Source: Spisula solida
Taxonomy: Eukaryota; Mollusca; Bivalvia; Venerida; Mactridae
Assembly (NCBI GenBank): GCA_947247005.1
Contig: OX365950.1
Coordinates: 9,560,720-9,624,719, forward strand
Reading direction: 5' to 3'
DNA length: 64,000 nt
Shown here: positions 1-9,980 of the stretch, piece after piece
Layout: the number at the start of each line of letters is the position of its first letter
Numbering within the stretch: the stretch's first letter is position 1
Program-made: the position numbers and the translations under genes
The notes under the pieces: model-generated
The model's database searches: none
Told to the model about the DNA's origin: nothing
Seen by the model: only the letters and a program-made list of their open reading frames with translations

Positions 1-2
1 AT

Positions 3-1413
3 GCTCCAGTTAGCACGATACATGTCATAGAGGAGGCTGGTAAAAGAGAAGGTACTCTGATGAAGACAATTATTGTTATTTTACCAGAAAAAGTGTTAGA
101 AAAGTGCTTCAGTTTGATCATTGAGTGCTACGGGACTATAGGTCACATGCTCCCGCAATTGATTTGTGCCCGTTTACCCGTTTCTATGAAAGTGATGGAG
201 GTCAAGAAGTTGTTAGCAGAAACCTTAAAGTGGAAAACACTGGCATTGTGTTTAGACAAATGTGTGCTTGACGTTGATAGTTCATTGAAAAACTTCCCTG
301 TGAAAGACTTTGATAGAATCCAAGCTGTCAATCAAAGTATTCAGAAAGTTCAGTTTTCTCACCAGCCAAGGTCGGACATGATGTCTAACTATTACATGGA
401 TGTTAACACTTGTAAGTCTGTGAAACAAGTCAAAGAAGGAATTGAAGAGTACTTTGGTGTTGAGCTCGCCAAACAGAAAAGCACAGAACATGATGTTCTA
501 CATTTTTGCTTTAAAGGTCATTTTCTGGAGAACAAACAATGCATTGGTCTAATTCTTGCTGAGAATGTTCACAGTGAAGCTATTGCTATATACTTTGCAC
601 CCGAGGACTCTATTTATATCACACTGCAACATAAATCTGGACGACAGCAGAAACAGCAACTGATGATTGTTTCGAAGCAGACGTCAACTGCTGAATTGAG
701 GTCTGAGGTCTCCAAGTACTTGAATGTTGACCCAAAAGCTGTAAAACTGACATTTGAAAAGAAGTTCATTGATGAACATGAGAATTTACATTGCGTGTAT
801 GGTGAAAAATGGAAAAGTGGAATTGTGCTTGTCGCTGGTATAAAGAAACGTAAAACGATACGCATCAAGCATCCTATACATCGTGATGAGAGGGCATTTG
901 AAATGTACATGCTTGAACCAGTGTCTGTGCTCAAGAACAAAGTGGCTGAAGAATGGAACTTGAACACCTTGGAGATTACCCTGTACCTCAGGGATATTAG
1001 AATGAAAAATTGGCAACCGTTACAGTTCTTCCCAATCAAAAACAACATGGAGATCACACTGCAATTATACCCACGCCGAATAGAAGTAAAAGTTCTGATA
1101 CTCAAACCCAAAATCAAAGTTACTGTGGTTATCAATGACATATCTGAGAGCACTGTCGAGGAGTTGCTTTGTTTCTGCGCTAATAAGTTTCACTATGCTA
1201 GACAAATGTCTAGAGGTATTTACAAAGATCGATGCTTGACCAGAAACCTGACATTAGAACAAGAAGGGATCAAGTCCAATGATACTATTGTGATAGCCTA
1301 CTTCAATCATCCCACCAAGTTACAAGGGTCGTTGATCAACATCTTCATGGTGCATCCAGATGGTCACACCATTAAACGTATCGGATCAATTGAATCTGGG
1401 ATTCTTTTACATG
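3..1413 (+). CDS. Gene 1 exon: ubiquitin-like repeats
   Basis: This exon is open from the window edge to a GTAATATT donor after 'CAT G' (phase 1). Reading past 1413 gives an unstructured, Ile/Leu-rich tail up to a stop at 1577, as expected of intron. The G joins the CA opening the next exon to make Ala, giving 'GILLHAPKSTSAP'. All visible ubiquitin-like units lie in this single exon, which suggests unit growth by tandem duplication in one exon followed by strong divergence. Confidence 0.85.
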
Positions 1414-4400
1414 GTAATATTCTTACTTTATTATCGCACTACCTCCAGTATGGAATCACTTGCTCCGATAATGTTAAATATTTAATCACCAATATCACCC
1501 TAGTATCGCACACCCCTATAAATATTTTCACAATACCCTTAAGATTTTTTGTAATAATGTGGTGGAATGGGGGCTGAATGGTTAGGGCACTCCACTACCA
1601 ATCTGGAGTTCACTTGTTCTAATCTGGCTGGGGCACTGGAAATTTCAGAACCCAACTAGAGTTGAACTGGTTGAAAACCCAGAGGTAGTCTCAAGTACAT
1701 GTATCAGTGCTATACACCTGGAACTTAAAAGAACCTATGAGTCAGTTTGGAAAGAGCTAGGGATGCACGCCCGGTTCCTTGTATCACCCAAACTCTCTGT
1801 GTCTTCCTTCAGAGTCGGAGGTCATTGGCCAATAAGGCAGGGATAAAATAGAATGGCCATTCACTACAACTGTCTCAGTCCAACGCAAAAAAATATATAA
1901 ACATTAGCTATGAACGTGAAAATGATATTGGTTTCATATGTGATTTTAATTGATGTTTGTAATTTCAACATTTTACAGCACCAAAGAGTACATCAGCTCC
2001 TATCTTGGAAGATAACAAAGAGGTATTTGATAATGGACCATTACCAGCTGGTATCTATGTTTGTGATGGTCCATGCACTCATAGTATCATAAAGGTAAGA
2101 GTTTGATCTTAAATGTTCTTTATATATCGGTCATTGTAGCAACCCTTAGAAAGGTTGCACAAATACATATCCAGTATCAATGAAAATACATCACACCAGT
2201 AATGGGTCAATACGAGGATAACAACACTGACTATAAGTACGGGAGACTTTTAAACCTTATTTTGTCGAAATATTGAGAAACAGAGTGATTTAGCAACATA
2301 CAGTATTGTGATCCCCTATTAGGGATATTTAATTTTATAACCAGATTTTAAACCTTGTTTCTAAACCAGGTGATTTAAACAGCAAAAAAGTCTTAACACT
2401 AATTGGGGCAGTTTGAAAATGCTTATTCTTTAATATGTTTTAAATTACTTCCCTTTGAATTAGAATAAGAGCAAGTTATTATGGTTTCATTTTTTGTCAA
2501 CTGTTTGCACAAACAGGAATATTATTGCTATAGTCAACTGCAAACTATATCACTATTTTTTCAACACACAAGACAGTTTATCGAGAATAAAAGAAAGTTC
2601 CATCAAGAAAATCTTTATAGTTATACATGTAGTGTGATATTTTGTTACAGTCAACGACTCAAACTAAGAAGTTGCCTCGAAGACGTAGCAGTAAGCTATC
2701 ACTAGAGCTCAGCCTGAGACGCAAGCCAGAATTTCTGAGGCGCGCTAGAAGCATGACTGAGCCAAGGATGCGAAGGGGACACAACTTGGTCAAGCAGTCG
2801 TCCACACCTTGTTTCTACCTGCCAGAAACAGATGAAAACACTGAGAGTGGTCTGTCTGGGATTGGTTTCAGCGAGGATCAAGATACTGATAGAGAAGTTC
2901 CAATTCAAACTAGTGTTGAGGTTCACTCTGATTCTGATAATAAGACAGTGAATGACCTTGATGGAACGGCTTCAGTTGTTGGTAATGACAGGAAGTTTGA
3001 ATATTACTTAGCTGAAAAATCTGATGATGAGACTTTGTATCAACGTCCAGACTTTTCTAGTCTCCTGGGTACACCGGTACATGATGAAGAACCAGTCGGT
3101 GACACAGAATCATCAAACACATTCAGAAAAGAGATAGTAGGAGAATTTGAAAACGAGAGAGGCGATGCAACAGTTGAGAAAACCTATCTTACCAAGACCG
3201 GCAGTGCCAATGCTGAAGCAGGCCGTGCAGGGGATGTTAAAGACAAAGATGAGCAGGAAGATACGGAGAATGATCAAAATACTATAATTAAGACATCCAA
3301 TGATTCTCTCAGAACGGATGAGGATGACAGTGATACTGGGTACGAAGGTAATGGAGATGGAAAACACAGCGTGGACTTTGAAAATTCAGAGAACAAGAAC
3401 TGGCAAGTTGAGCGATTGCAGAAAATTGTACAGCCAAGGATTCACACATCATCGGAAGGCTCTGAATGTTGTCATGCACTAGTGCCAATACAGTATGCTA
3501 ACATGACATTGAATAGAACATTTCCTGCCAGTCAGTTTGATGATTCAAGCTATCATCTTCATACATCAGGTATGGCATTTAATAAAGTTTTTGAGCCAAT
3601 TTACTGCCTTTACTATGAGTATGTATTATAAGTATTATATTTTTAAAAACATGTTATATATTGTATTCAATTGGAAATGAGAAACATTTGGCTAAATTCT
3701 GAAGCACACACATGTGCCATGAGCTGTTGTCTGAATAAGACACAGTCTATTGTCCATCTTTTTTGGCGTTCATTTAGGATCTATTTTTAATAAAGCCTGC
3801 CCCAACCAGGTTTTCAACCTTCTATCATCAGGGTGCCTCATAAAAACTTGCAGACCAGATGATATCATTTCTCCAGACTATAACAGGGTTCCCACGGTCA
3901 GGGAAAAGTCAGGGTAAAAAAAATTCAAGGTCAGGGAAAAGTCTGGGAATTTTTAAAATTAGTCGGGGAAATCTGAAAATTGAGGAAAAGTCAGGGAATT
4001 CTTTTTTATAGCTGTCGATAAGTGTCAATTCCTGTAATGGAAATACCCAAGAGATAAGAAAACAATTCTCGCTCGCAATGCTAAGTTATTATAACTTATT
4101 GTTATTGTCTGTCCTAAAACTGTTGCCTTACAAATCATTTGTCCCATAAGCAAATAGAGCTTCCTTTTCTCTATTTATTTTTTTGCTATATTTTACCCAA
4201 TTGAAAATACATTTTGGTGTCCGTTTGCTCTAAAAAGTCAGGGAAAACTGCTCTTTGGTCAGGGAAAAGTCAGGGAATGTTGTGTCAGAATATTTGTGGG
4301 AACCCTGTATAACATTGTTCTCATCAAACAGGGGTCACTTTGACATTTAGTTGTACATGATGATGATTGTATTTAGTAACAAACTTAGCTAATGTTACTG

Positions 4401-4692
4401 TTTTTTTTGTGTAGGTATAACTACGATGATTCTACAAAGGGTTGGCAGACACATTGGGAAAAAATGGCGAATGTTGCTGAGAACTCTGGAAATGAATGAA
4501 GCAGAAATTGATGCTCTGGAATACCAGCATGGTAATTCAGGCCTCGAGGAGCTTGGTTGTCAGGCAATGGTTGTGTGGAAACAGGCGAAAGGTAGAGCAG
4601 CATCATCAGATACTTTGGTGGCTGCTTTGGAAACGGTTGGTTTGAAGTCTGTGGCTGAACAATATTGTACAAGTGGCTTTCATACGACGTGA
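3..4692 (+). CDS. Multi-ubiquitin-like plus Death-domain protein, 5'-partial, 4 exons
   Basis: Join 3-1413, 1979-2094, 2651-3569, 4415-4692: 2724 nt, 907 residues plus TGA. The frame is open to the left window edge (ATG at 60 is internal to it), so the true start lies upstream. Seen: residues about 50-445 hold roughly five consecutive 70-90-residue segments with the beta-strand/helix/strand rhythm of ubiquitin-like folds; the clearest ends in a 'GIKSNDTIVIAYF' strand resembling the end of ubiquitin. Residues about 510-560 are Arg/Ser-rich, 570-790 are acidic and low complexity (likely disordered), and about 817-900 form a Death domain with the helix 1-2 pattern 'VGRHIGKKWRMLLRTL' and a 'MNEAEIDALE' helix 3. 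Known: Death domains mediate homotypic assembly in apoptosis and innate immunity. Inferred: a cytosolic adaptor that scaffolds signalling. I do not recognise a named orthologue with this architecture. Confidence 0.85.
1566..1890 (+). repeat. tRNA-like SINE in gene 1 intron
   Basis: The start resembles a tRNA-derived SINE head: 'gctgaatggttagggcactcc' is A-box like and 'ggttgaaaacccag' could be a decayed B-box region. The remainder is unremarkable intron. Boundaries are uncertain. Confidence 0.4.
1979..2094 (+). CDS. Gene 1 exon: short linker
   Basis: The acceptor 'caacattttacag' precedes CACCAAAG and the donor 'aaag/gtaagag' follows. The 116 nt encode 39 residues (APKSTSAP... to ...CTHSIIK) that continue the frame on both sides. 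The segment has two cysteines (C-D-G-P-C) and no recognised domain. It is too short to stand out as a long open frame and is called from frame continuity and good splice sites. Confidence 0.75.
2095..2650 (+). other. Gene 1 intron, no further feature seen
   Basis: AT-rich intron between two well-supported splice sites. Short open frames here run over the 3' splice site and are not coding. Nothing else recognised. Confidence 0.6.
2651..3569 (+). CDS. Gene 1 exon: basic then acidic disordered region
   Basis: The acceptor is 'gatattttgttacag' and the donor is 'acatcag/gtatgg' (phase 1). It encodes about 306 residues. The first 50 are Arg/Lys/Ser-rich (KKLPRRRSSK, RRKPEFLRRARS, RMRRGHN), a possible nuclear-localisation or phospho-regulated segment. 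The rest is rich in Asp, Glu, Ser, Thr and Asn with no predictable fold. Several R-x-x-S/T sites are visible, for example around RRRSS and RRARS. It acts as a long flexible tether between the ubiquitin-like array and the Death domain. Confidence 0.85.
3884..4307. mobile_element. MITE with CAGGGTTCCCAC ends in last intron of gene 1
   Basis: The terminal inverted repeats CAGGGTTCCCAC and GTGGGAACCCTG enclose 424 bp, flanked by TATAA at 3879-3883 and 4308-4312. Subterminal 'gtcagggaaaagtcaggg' motifs recur near both ends. There is no coding capacity. CAGGG...CCCTG ends resemble hAT-type non-autonomous elements, but the visible flank repeat is 5 bp rather than the usual 8, so the superfamily is unsettled. 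Confidence 0.75.
4415..4692 (+). CDS. Gene 1 terminal exon: Death domain
   Basis: The acceptor 'gttttttttgtgtag' precedes GTATAACT; G from the previous exon plus GT gives Gly, then ITTMILQRVGRHIGKKW. The exon carries the whole Death domain (about 82 residues) and a short tail ending GFHTT-stop. The Trp after GKK, the 'LLRTLEM' helix and the late 'LVAALETVGLKSVAEQ' helices match the six-helix Death fold. A domain carried by one exon with a phase-1 entry is typical of shuffled signalling modules. Confidence 0.88.
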
Positions 4693-5126
4693 TATACTTA
4701 CCCTGCAATAAAGATAAGTAATGAATGACCTTGAAGTTTGCAAGGTCATTTAACATGTGTTCCCTTGAATTACGATAAGTTAATTAATAACCTTGAACTT
4801 TACAAGGTCAGATACTCACCAATGTTGCTTACGCACTCAAATGACTTGTTTTTCTCCAGATTTAACTAGTTAAACTGGGTTTTAACTGGGTGAAGTTCAG
4901 ATTATGGGGATAGGTGTACAAGAAAACAAATCATACGACGTGATATACTTACCCTGCAATAAAGATAAGTAATGAATGACCTTGAAGTTTGCAAGGTCAT
5001 TTAACATGTGTTCCCTTGAATTACAATAAGTTAATTAATAACCTTGAACTTCTCCAGATTTATCTAGTTAAACTGGGTTTTAACTGGGTGAAGTTCAGAT
5101 TATGGGGATAGGTGTACAAGAAAACA
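4681..5126 (+). repeat. Tandem duplication across stop codon and 3' UTR of gene 1
   Basis: Copy 1 (4681-4931) starts inside the last codons of gene 1 and includes the TGA, an AATAAA at 4707-4712 and the downstream 'aagttcagattatgggg' block. Copy 2 (4932-5126) repeats it almost exactly, with AATAAA at 4958-4963, but lacks an internal segment of about 56 bases ('tacaaggtcagatactcacc...'). The only other differences seen are a few substitutions, so the duplication is fairly recent. It gives the gene two possible poly(A) signals. Confidence 0.9.
4707..4712 (+). terminator. Poly(A) signal AATAAA of gene 1
   Basis: AATAAA lies 15 bases past the stop codon of gene 1. A second copy at 4958-4963 comes from the local tandem duplication. 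Which one is used cannot be told from sequence. Confidence 0.45.
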
Positions 5127-5239
5127 GAGTATTTAAAACTGTAGTTTAAAAGGTTAGGTTTATGGAGCAAACGATTAAAACAAAGTTTGTTTGAGTCTAA
5201 GGGCACATTTTCCTGTGACATCATGTTTTTTATTTATGT

Positions 5240-5690
5240 TTGAAAACTGTTGGTTCTATTTTAGAAAATAAATCTTCAGTATAAAATATATTTATATATT
5301 ATCATAGATCATCCATTTATACAAATTTATTGAAACTAATAACTTGCTATATATGATCATGTTATTTGATTCATGTTTGAAAATTGCTGATTCTATTTTT
5401 AGAAAAATAAATCATGCACATAAAAAGAGAAAACTCGTACCAATGTCAAGCAAATATATTTGTATATTATGTAATAATGTCATGAAAATTTATCTATACT
5501 TGAAAATTAGTGGTTCTATTTTAGAAAAATTAATCATGAATAAATTCTAAAAGAAATGTAAGTCATAAATTGGTGTACATGCATTTATAGGTCTAAATAA
5601 CTTTCATACAAGCATATGTGATCATGATGCCAATTTTGAAAACTGGTGGTTCTATTGGTATCCAGTATAAATTCATTTATATTTTAATAC
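5240..5690. repeat. Diverged tandem repeat, about 130-bp period
   Basis: The motif 'ttgaaaa(c/t)t(g/a)..g(g/a)ttctatttta' recurs near 5240, 5378, 5500 and 5633, each followed by 'aaaataaatcat' or a similar AT stretch. Copies are strongly diverged. The short open frame over this block is not credible as coding. Confidence 0.5.
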
Positions 5691-6130
5691 TTGGCAGGCC
5701 TAAGTACATTACATTTAAAATTATGTCATCCATAATTGATTTATAACATCAATGCATTATTAAATGAAAAAATAATTTAAATTGAAAATCATATCCTTCT
5801 TTTTTGTGATATACATTTTTATGTAGATAATTTATTAATGATGTAAAATGTATTTTATAGATAGATAGATATTTATTTCAAACATAAGGCTTGAAGCCCA
5901 ACAGTTCATATAACAGTTACTGTACTTGGAAATATTTCAAAACATGTGTAGATAGAATGTAGTGAACAGAAGACTTGTTGAGTGTTGTGTTACGAGCGGT
6001 ATTGTCTGACCAGATTAAACTGAGACTCCTTGCATAATTCGTTCAAGTCCGGAAATTTCCAAAGCTATAAAAACATTTAATTACATTTATCGCTATATGT
6101 GGCTTTATTGAGTTGCTACTAGATAACAAT

Positions 6131-6195
6131 ATGTGATGGCTCAGTGGGGAAGTGTGCGGTTTGTAGACCACAAGGTATCGGGTTCGAGGCAAACT
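6131..6195 (+). repeat. tRNA-like sequence (SINE-head type)
   Basis: The A-box-like 'tggctcagtgg' is followed about 35 bases later by B-box-like 'ggttcgaggc'. An acceptor stem does not close convincingly, so this is a tRNA-derived promoter rather than a functional tRNA gene. Confidence 0.45.
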
Positions 6196-6494
6196 CAATA
6201 TTTTTATTTCACTTTTTATTCTTTATATGCAACTATGCTATTCCTGAATTATAATCATCCCCATGTTTACATATATATACACAATTCAGACATTTATTAA
6301 ATCTATAATGGCCAAGTCGTTGAAACATCATTCATTTACTTGAAATAAAGAAATATGCAATTGGAAATATTACAAAAACCGAAATTAAAGACCAAATAAT
6401 ATAAGACCGTACTGGAAAAAGTTTTAAACATAAACCCCTTGATTCAATGATAGAAATTTGAAGTAAACATATTAATGTCAAAAGGTTACAGTAA

Positions 6495-6556
6495 GTTTTG
6501 AACCTGCGCCCACTGTCGTTTAAGGCGCAAACGTTTCCACTGCGCTACTATTCATG
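6495..6556 (-). repeat. tRNA-like sequence on opposite strand
   Basis: On the minus strand, 'tagcgcagtgg' is followed by 'gcgcaggttcaaaac', again an A-box/B-box pair at tRNA spacing. It faces the plus-strand copy at 6131-6195 inside the same inverted-repeat element. The pseudo-anticodon region has decayed. Confidence 0.45.
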
Positions 6557-6700
6557 CTTGATTTTTTCTTTGGAATTTTGTTGTAAATGCAGAGATTACT
6601 GCACATGTAGTAAATAAACATACAAATCGAAAACATCCGTGTACAGCCGGGCGTATACGGACTTTGATCAGAGTCTCAGTTTAATCTGGTCAGACAATAC

Positions 6701-7700
6701 ATATATAATTGTTTGCTGTAAATCTATATCCATGTTTTCCGTTATTTTTTTCAATTAAAAAAAAATGTTGGTAAATTTCTCTGCAGTAAATGCAGTGTTT
6801 GTGATCGATAGGTTTACAAATTTATTCTAAATTTAAAAGAAACCAAGAAGGGTAAATTTATTAATTTTAATTTAGAAGTGTTATACGTGTAATTTATTTT
6901 AGTAGTTTTATAAATCTTATATCAATCTGTAAGGACACCTCAATTAGGATAGTCTCCATTGCAACAATCAGGGTAAAATAGGGTTAAAAATGCTAGTTTC
7001 CCTTTCTTATTCAGAGTGCACATTAAGGATGTATTGGTATAATTTTTAGTTGTAGCAAATAATCAGTATTGTGCGGCCATGGGACACACCTCTGACCTGC
7101 CACAATCCAGGGCTGCGTTCATAACATTGTTCGGCACATTCTGGACAAAATGAACAAACCAGAACACTGTTTGGAACATGTTCTCTCTGTGCTCGCCAAA
7201 GAGGTGGTGCAGCCAGAACAGTCACATAATTACAACAAAAACAATGGCCATTGGAAACTTCACGAAACGTGCTTGTGGCCTATTTCTTCCTGCTGCAACT
7301 ACAATGTCGGCCATCTTAAAAATTTCACTTCCAGTTCCGTTTTGTTTGTAAGTTGTTCGGAGTGGGTAATTTGGCACACTGTCCAGGCCTGCCATTACAA
7401 ACACACCCTTAGTAGATGCTCTAATACTGATACTACACTTGAAAATGAACTAGGAATAGGTAACTTGGACAGGAAGGTCACAGGGAGTTGGTACTGAATC
7501 AGCTATGTTCATTCATTCACTCAGTCAAAGAGTAACATTTTGTGTCACCTCGCTGTGGGTTCTGGGTACAATTTTTGTTTTTATTTATCAATGCTATAAG
7601 GTATAGATCTATGTCTTAATACTCATATTATTATACTTTTCTGTCATTACAAATTTTGTAGTGTCACCTTTGTTTCCTGGTAGAGTTAGGGAATAATTTA
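6701..7700. other. Intergenic, no gene seen
   Basis: AT-rich spacer. A 115-codon open frame at 7150-7497 has no domain, no splice context and unusual Cys/His/Trp/Asn composition; I do not call it a gene. 'cagggctgcgttcataac' near 7111 resembles a transposon end, but no partner end was found. Confidence 0.5.
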
Positions 7701-7902
7701 CGAGGGGCGTTCCAGCTTGCAGTTAAAAAAGACAAAAACGCCAATCCAGTCATAACTTTTAGCAAAATTTTTAGAAGATTGAAGGTGAAATGATTACTGT
7801 TTGCAGATATGTACAAATGTATGTACATATCCAGAAATCAATAATTTTCCTAATTGTAACTAAAAAGACATTTTAAAAAAGATGTATATTGAATGCCCCT
7901 CA
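7701..7902. mobile_element. Mariner-type MITE (CGAGGGGCGTTC ends)
   Basis: CGAGGGGCGTTC at the left and GAATGCCCCTCA at the right form inverted ends around 202 bp, with TA on both sides (7699-7700 and 7903-7904), as expected for Tc1/mariner insertion. GAGGGGCGTTC is a well-known mariner-type terminus. No transposase frame. Confidence 0.75.
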
Positions 7903-8194
7903 TATTAGAAGAAAAGCAATTGATGAAAACTTGCTCATTGATTCTGAAGATAAATTCTTTCTAATTTCTCTGAATTATACTGGGGTGATATTTTTATTTT
8001 GCTGTGCAATATTGTTATAAAACTATATTTCATTATCATAATACATGACATAGAGGACCTTGCATGAGTGCTCGATCATTACGTTCAAGTTTTATCAAAC
8101 AAGTGGACAAAATAATATGACACGAGGCTTTGTCGAGTATCCATGGAGTCACATCTTAGTAGTATAGTACATACATATATGTACCCTACACGAA

Positions 8195-8430
8195 TACTCG
8201 GGTGAATGATTTAGGGTCAAGACGGCCTGTCTAGGTCCAGATCTATAATTTATTTAGAAATGCTCACTTCAAACTTCATAAAGGAGTAGAATAGTGATAA
8301 ATTTAACTCTACATAAATAGTCAGGTGAACAAATTAGGGCCAAGATAGCTCAGTCTATCTATTGATTTTTGAATGCTCATTTGAATCTTCATAAAGGAAT
8401 AGATTAGTTTACATAAAATCTCAGGGTTGA
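8195..8430. repeat. Diverged direct repeat, about 120-130 bp unit
   Basis: 'actcgggtgaatgatttagggtcaagacggc...gctcacttcaaacttcataaaggagtaga' is followed by 'agtcaggtgaacaaattagggccaagatagc...gctcatttgaatcttcataaaggaataga'. These are two diverged copies, with a fragment of a third ('aaaatctcagggt'). Confidence 0.65.
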
Positions 8431-8524
8431 TCATACGGAAAATACTCAAAGATAAATCATATGTAGGTGCGACTAAAATTTGGAAAATAACTTTTCCTTA
8501 TAAATGTATTGTGATAATGTACTA

Positions 8525-8710
8525 CTGTAAAATCCTAAATTTTTGTGAGGCAAAAATTTCACAAATTTTCATTCTAAAGTGAGGTAAAATGTCTGCGAAA
8601 AGCAGGCTTCATGCTTAGACAACTACTTTCTGCGTATTATTATGGTTGCTTAAGTTTGCGAGCATAAATTTTTGCAAATTTATTGAACTCGTGAAAATAG
8701 TGAAAAGTAA
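8525..8710. repeat. Dispersed 'actgtaaaatc / gcgaaaa' repeat
   Basis: The sequence 'tactgtaaaatcctaaattttt' with later 'aaatttttgcaaatttattgaactcgtgaaaatag' resembles the blocks near 18530-18615 and 31950-32235. It is a dispersed, decayed element without coding capacity. Ends are not defined. Confidence 0.4.
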
Positions 8711-9510
8711 ACCCCTCCACATTTTCTAACTTCTGCATAATTGCGTGACTTTCATGTAGTTGTTTATATTACATGACAGATTTTTTGTTTTGTCCGTAAT
8801 AAATGGTATATTTACATTTTCTACCTCCAACATGCTTTCCTTGCTAGTGGTTGCTAATGTCCCAGCTTGCCCAAAAACTTGAAATCTAATAAATCAAAGA
8901 TGGTTGCACGTCGGCCATCTAGAATGTTTGGTATCTAGAAATGTACATTTTTTTCCTATTAGTATATTTCATTGTCAGTTACCCACCTTGTTAATTACAA
9001 ATGTAGTTAGATTTTACACTAACCCTTTGATATTTTGTCTCGATGACCAGATTCTATTTATGGACAAAATGTTATTTTTCACATATTTTTAGGTCTCTTC
9101 TTTTTTTAATTTGATTTGTTTTATCCTCACTGGATTAATATTGTCAAAAATAATCTTGTAATCCAATAAAAACAGCCTTAGTTCCAAATTTAGGCTCTGC
9201 ATGCGCTAGAGCATCTCATTTCGGCATCAATTATAATCATCAAGTCAGTCCCCAATTGCTTTGAAATTTATGTTCTGTTCTATTTTATTTTTGTGTTATT
9301 TTGCTATTATATATATATTTTTGGTGTACAATGTTTTATATTTGATTGTCTAATATAAAATGGATGGATGTATTGTTATTGATTATATTGTATTTATGTT
9401 ATATTTTCTCTATCTGTCTTTATTTTCTACCTCTGTGATAGCTTTATGGATATACATATTCGTACAATGTATATATTATATATTTTTATTGGTGCTTTAA
9501 GTCAATCATT
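8711..9510. other. Intergenic, nothing recognised
   Basis: AT-rich sequence with simple T-rich runs. The 62-codon frame at 8904-9092 is unsupported. Confidence 0.5.
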
Positions 9511-9741
9511 ATGCACCAGTCAATATTATGCCCGCCGGGGGGGGGATACAGGTGGAATTAGACAGACGAATCTTCCCGACAGGCGGGAATTAGACGACCT
9601 TATCAAGACCAGGGGAATAGACTTTCGTCCAGTAAGCATTGTCATCTGGGTGGGGATTTAGACATAAAAAAAATGAAAATGTCTTAATTCCCCCTGGGTT
9701 GCCCAACGCCCGCTGGGCGGGCAAAATATTGACTGGTGCAT
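9511..9741. mobile_element. 231-bp MITE with ATGCACCAGTCAATATT ends
   Basis: The left end ATGCACCAGTCAATATTATG is matched by the complement at 9716-9741 with one or two mismatches, extending about 26 bp into GC-rich 'cccgcc'. It contains an 8-9 bp G run. It is a short non-autonomous element; the superfamily is not clear. Confidence 0.8.
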
Positions 9742-9980
9742 TATCATTGCATACATGTATTTTGTTGTTGTTGACACCATCATAAGGCTTAAAAACATAG
9801 TTTGTTTCCAATACCTATACCTACCCTAAAAATTGGCTGTGATCCTACATTGTTTAGTTGCATTGAAAAAGATATCTATATTTTATGCATGTTTATACTT
9901 TTCAAAGGGTCTTTGCTCTTTCTATATGTAAAATTTGAAGAAAAAAAGTCATACCTACCTTATATATTTTTCAGAACATA

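Larger units (their letters stand above)
5999..6700. mobile_element. 702-bp inverted-repeat element carrying two opposed tRNA-like heads
   Basis: Inverted ends of about 30 bases begin GTATTGTCTGACCAGATTAA and end in the exact complement (6671-6700). Inside, 6131-6195 reads like a tRNA-derived promoter (A-box 'tggctcagtgg', B-box 'ggttcgaggc'). On the other strand, 6495-6556 reads the same way (A-box 'tagcgcagtgg', B-box 'ggttcaaaac'). No open frame. The body between them is AT-rich. Confidence 0.7.

Noticed and set aside
614..1153. 179-codon minus-strand frame
   Set aside because: Antisense shadow of the ubiquitin-like exon, which has domain support and splice continuity.
6131..6195. Functional tRNA gene
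   Set aside because: A-box and B-box words are present but acceptor and anticodon stems do not pair; treated as a SINE-type tRNA-like head.
7150..7497. 115-codon plus-strand frame
   Set aside because: No recognisable domain, no splice context, and partly overlapped by a minus-strand frame; chance frame or repeat relic.
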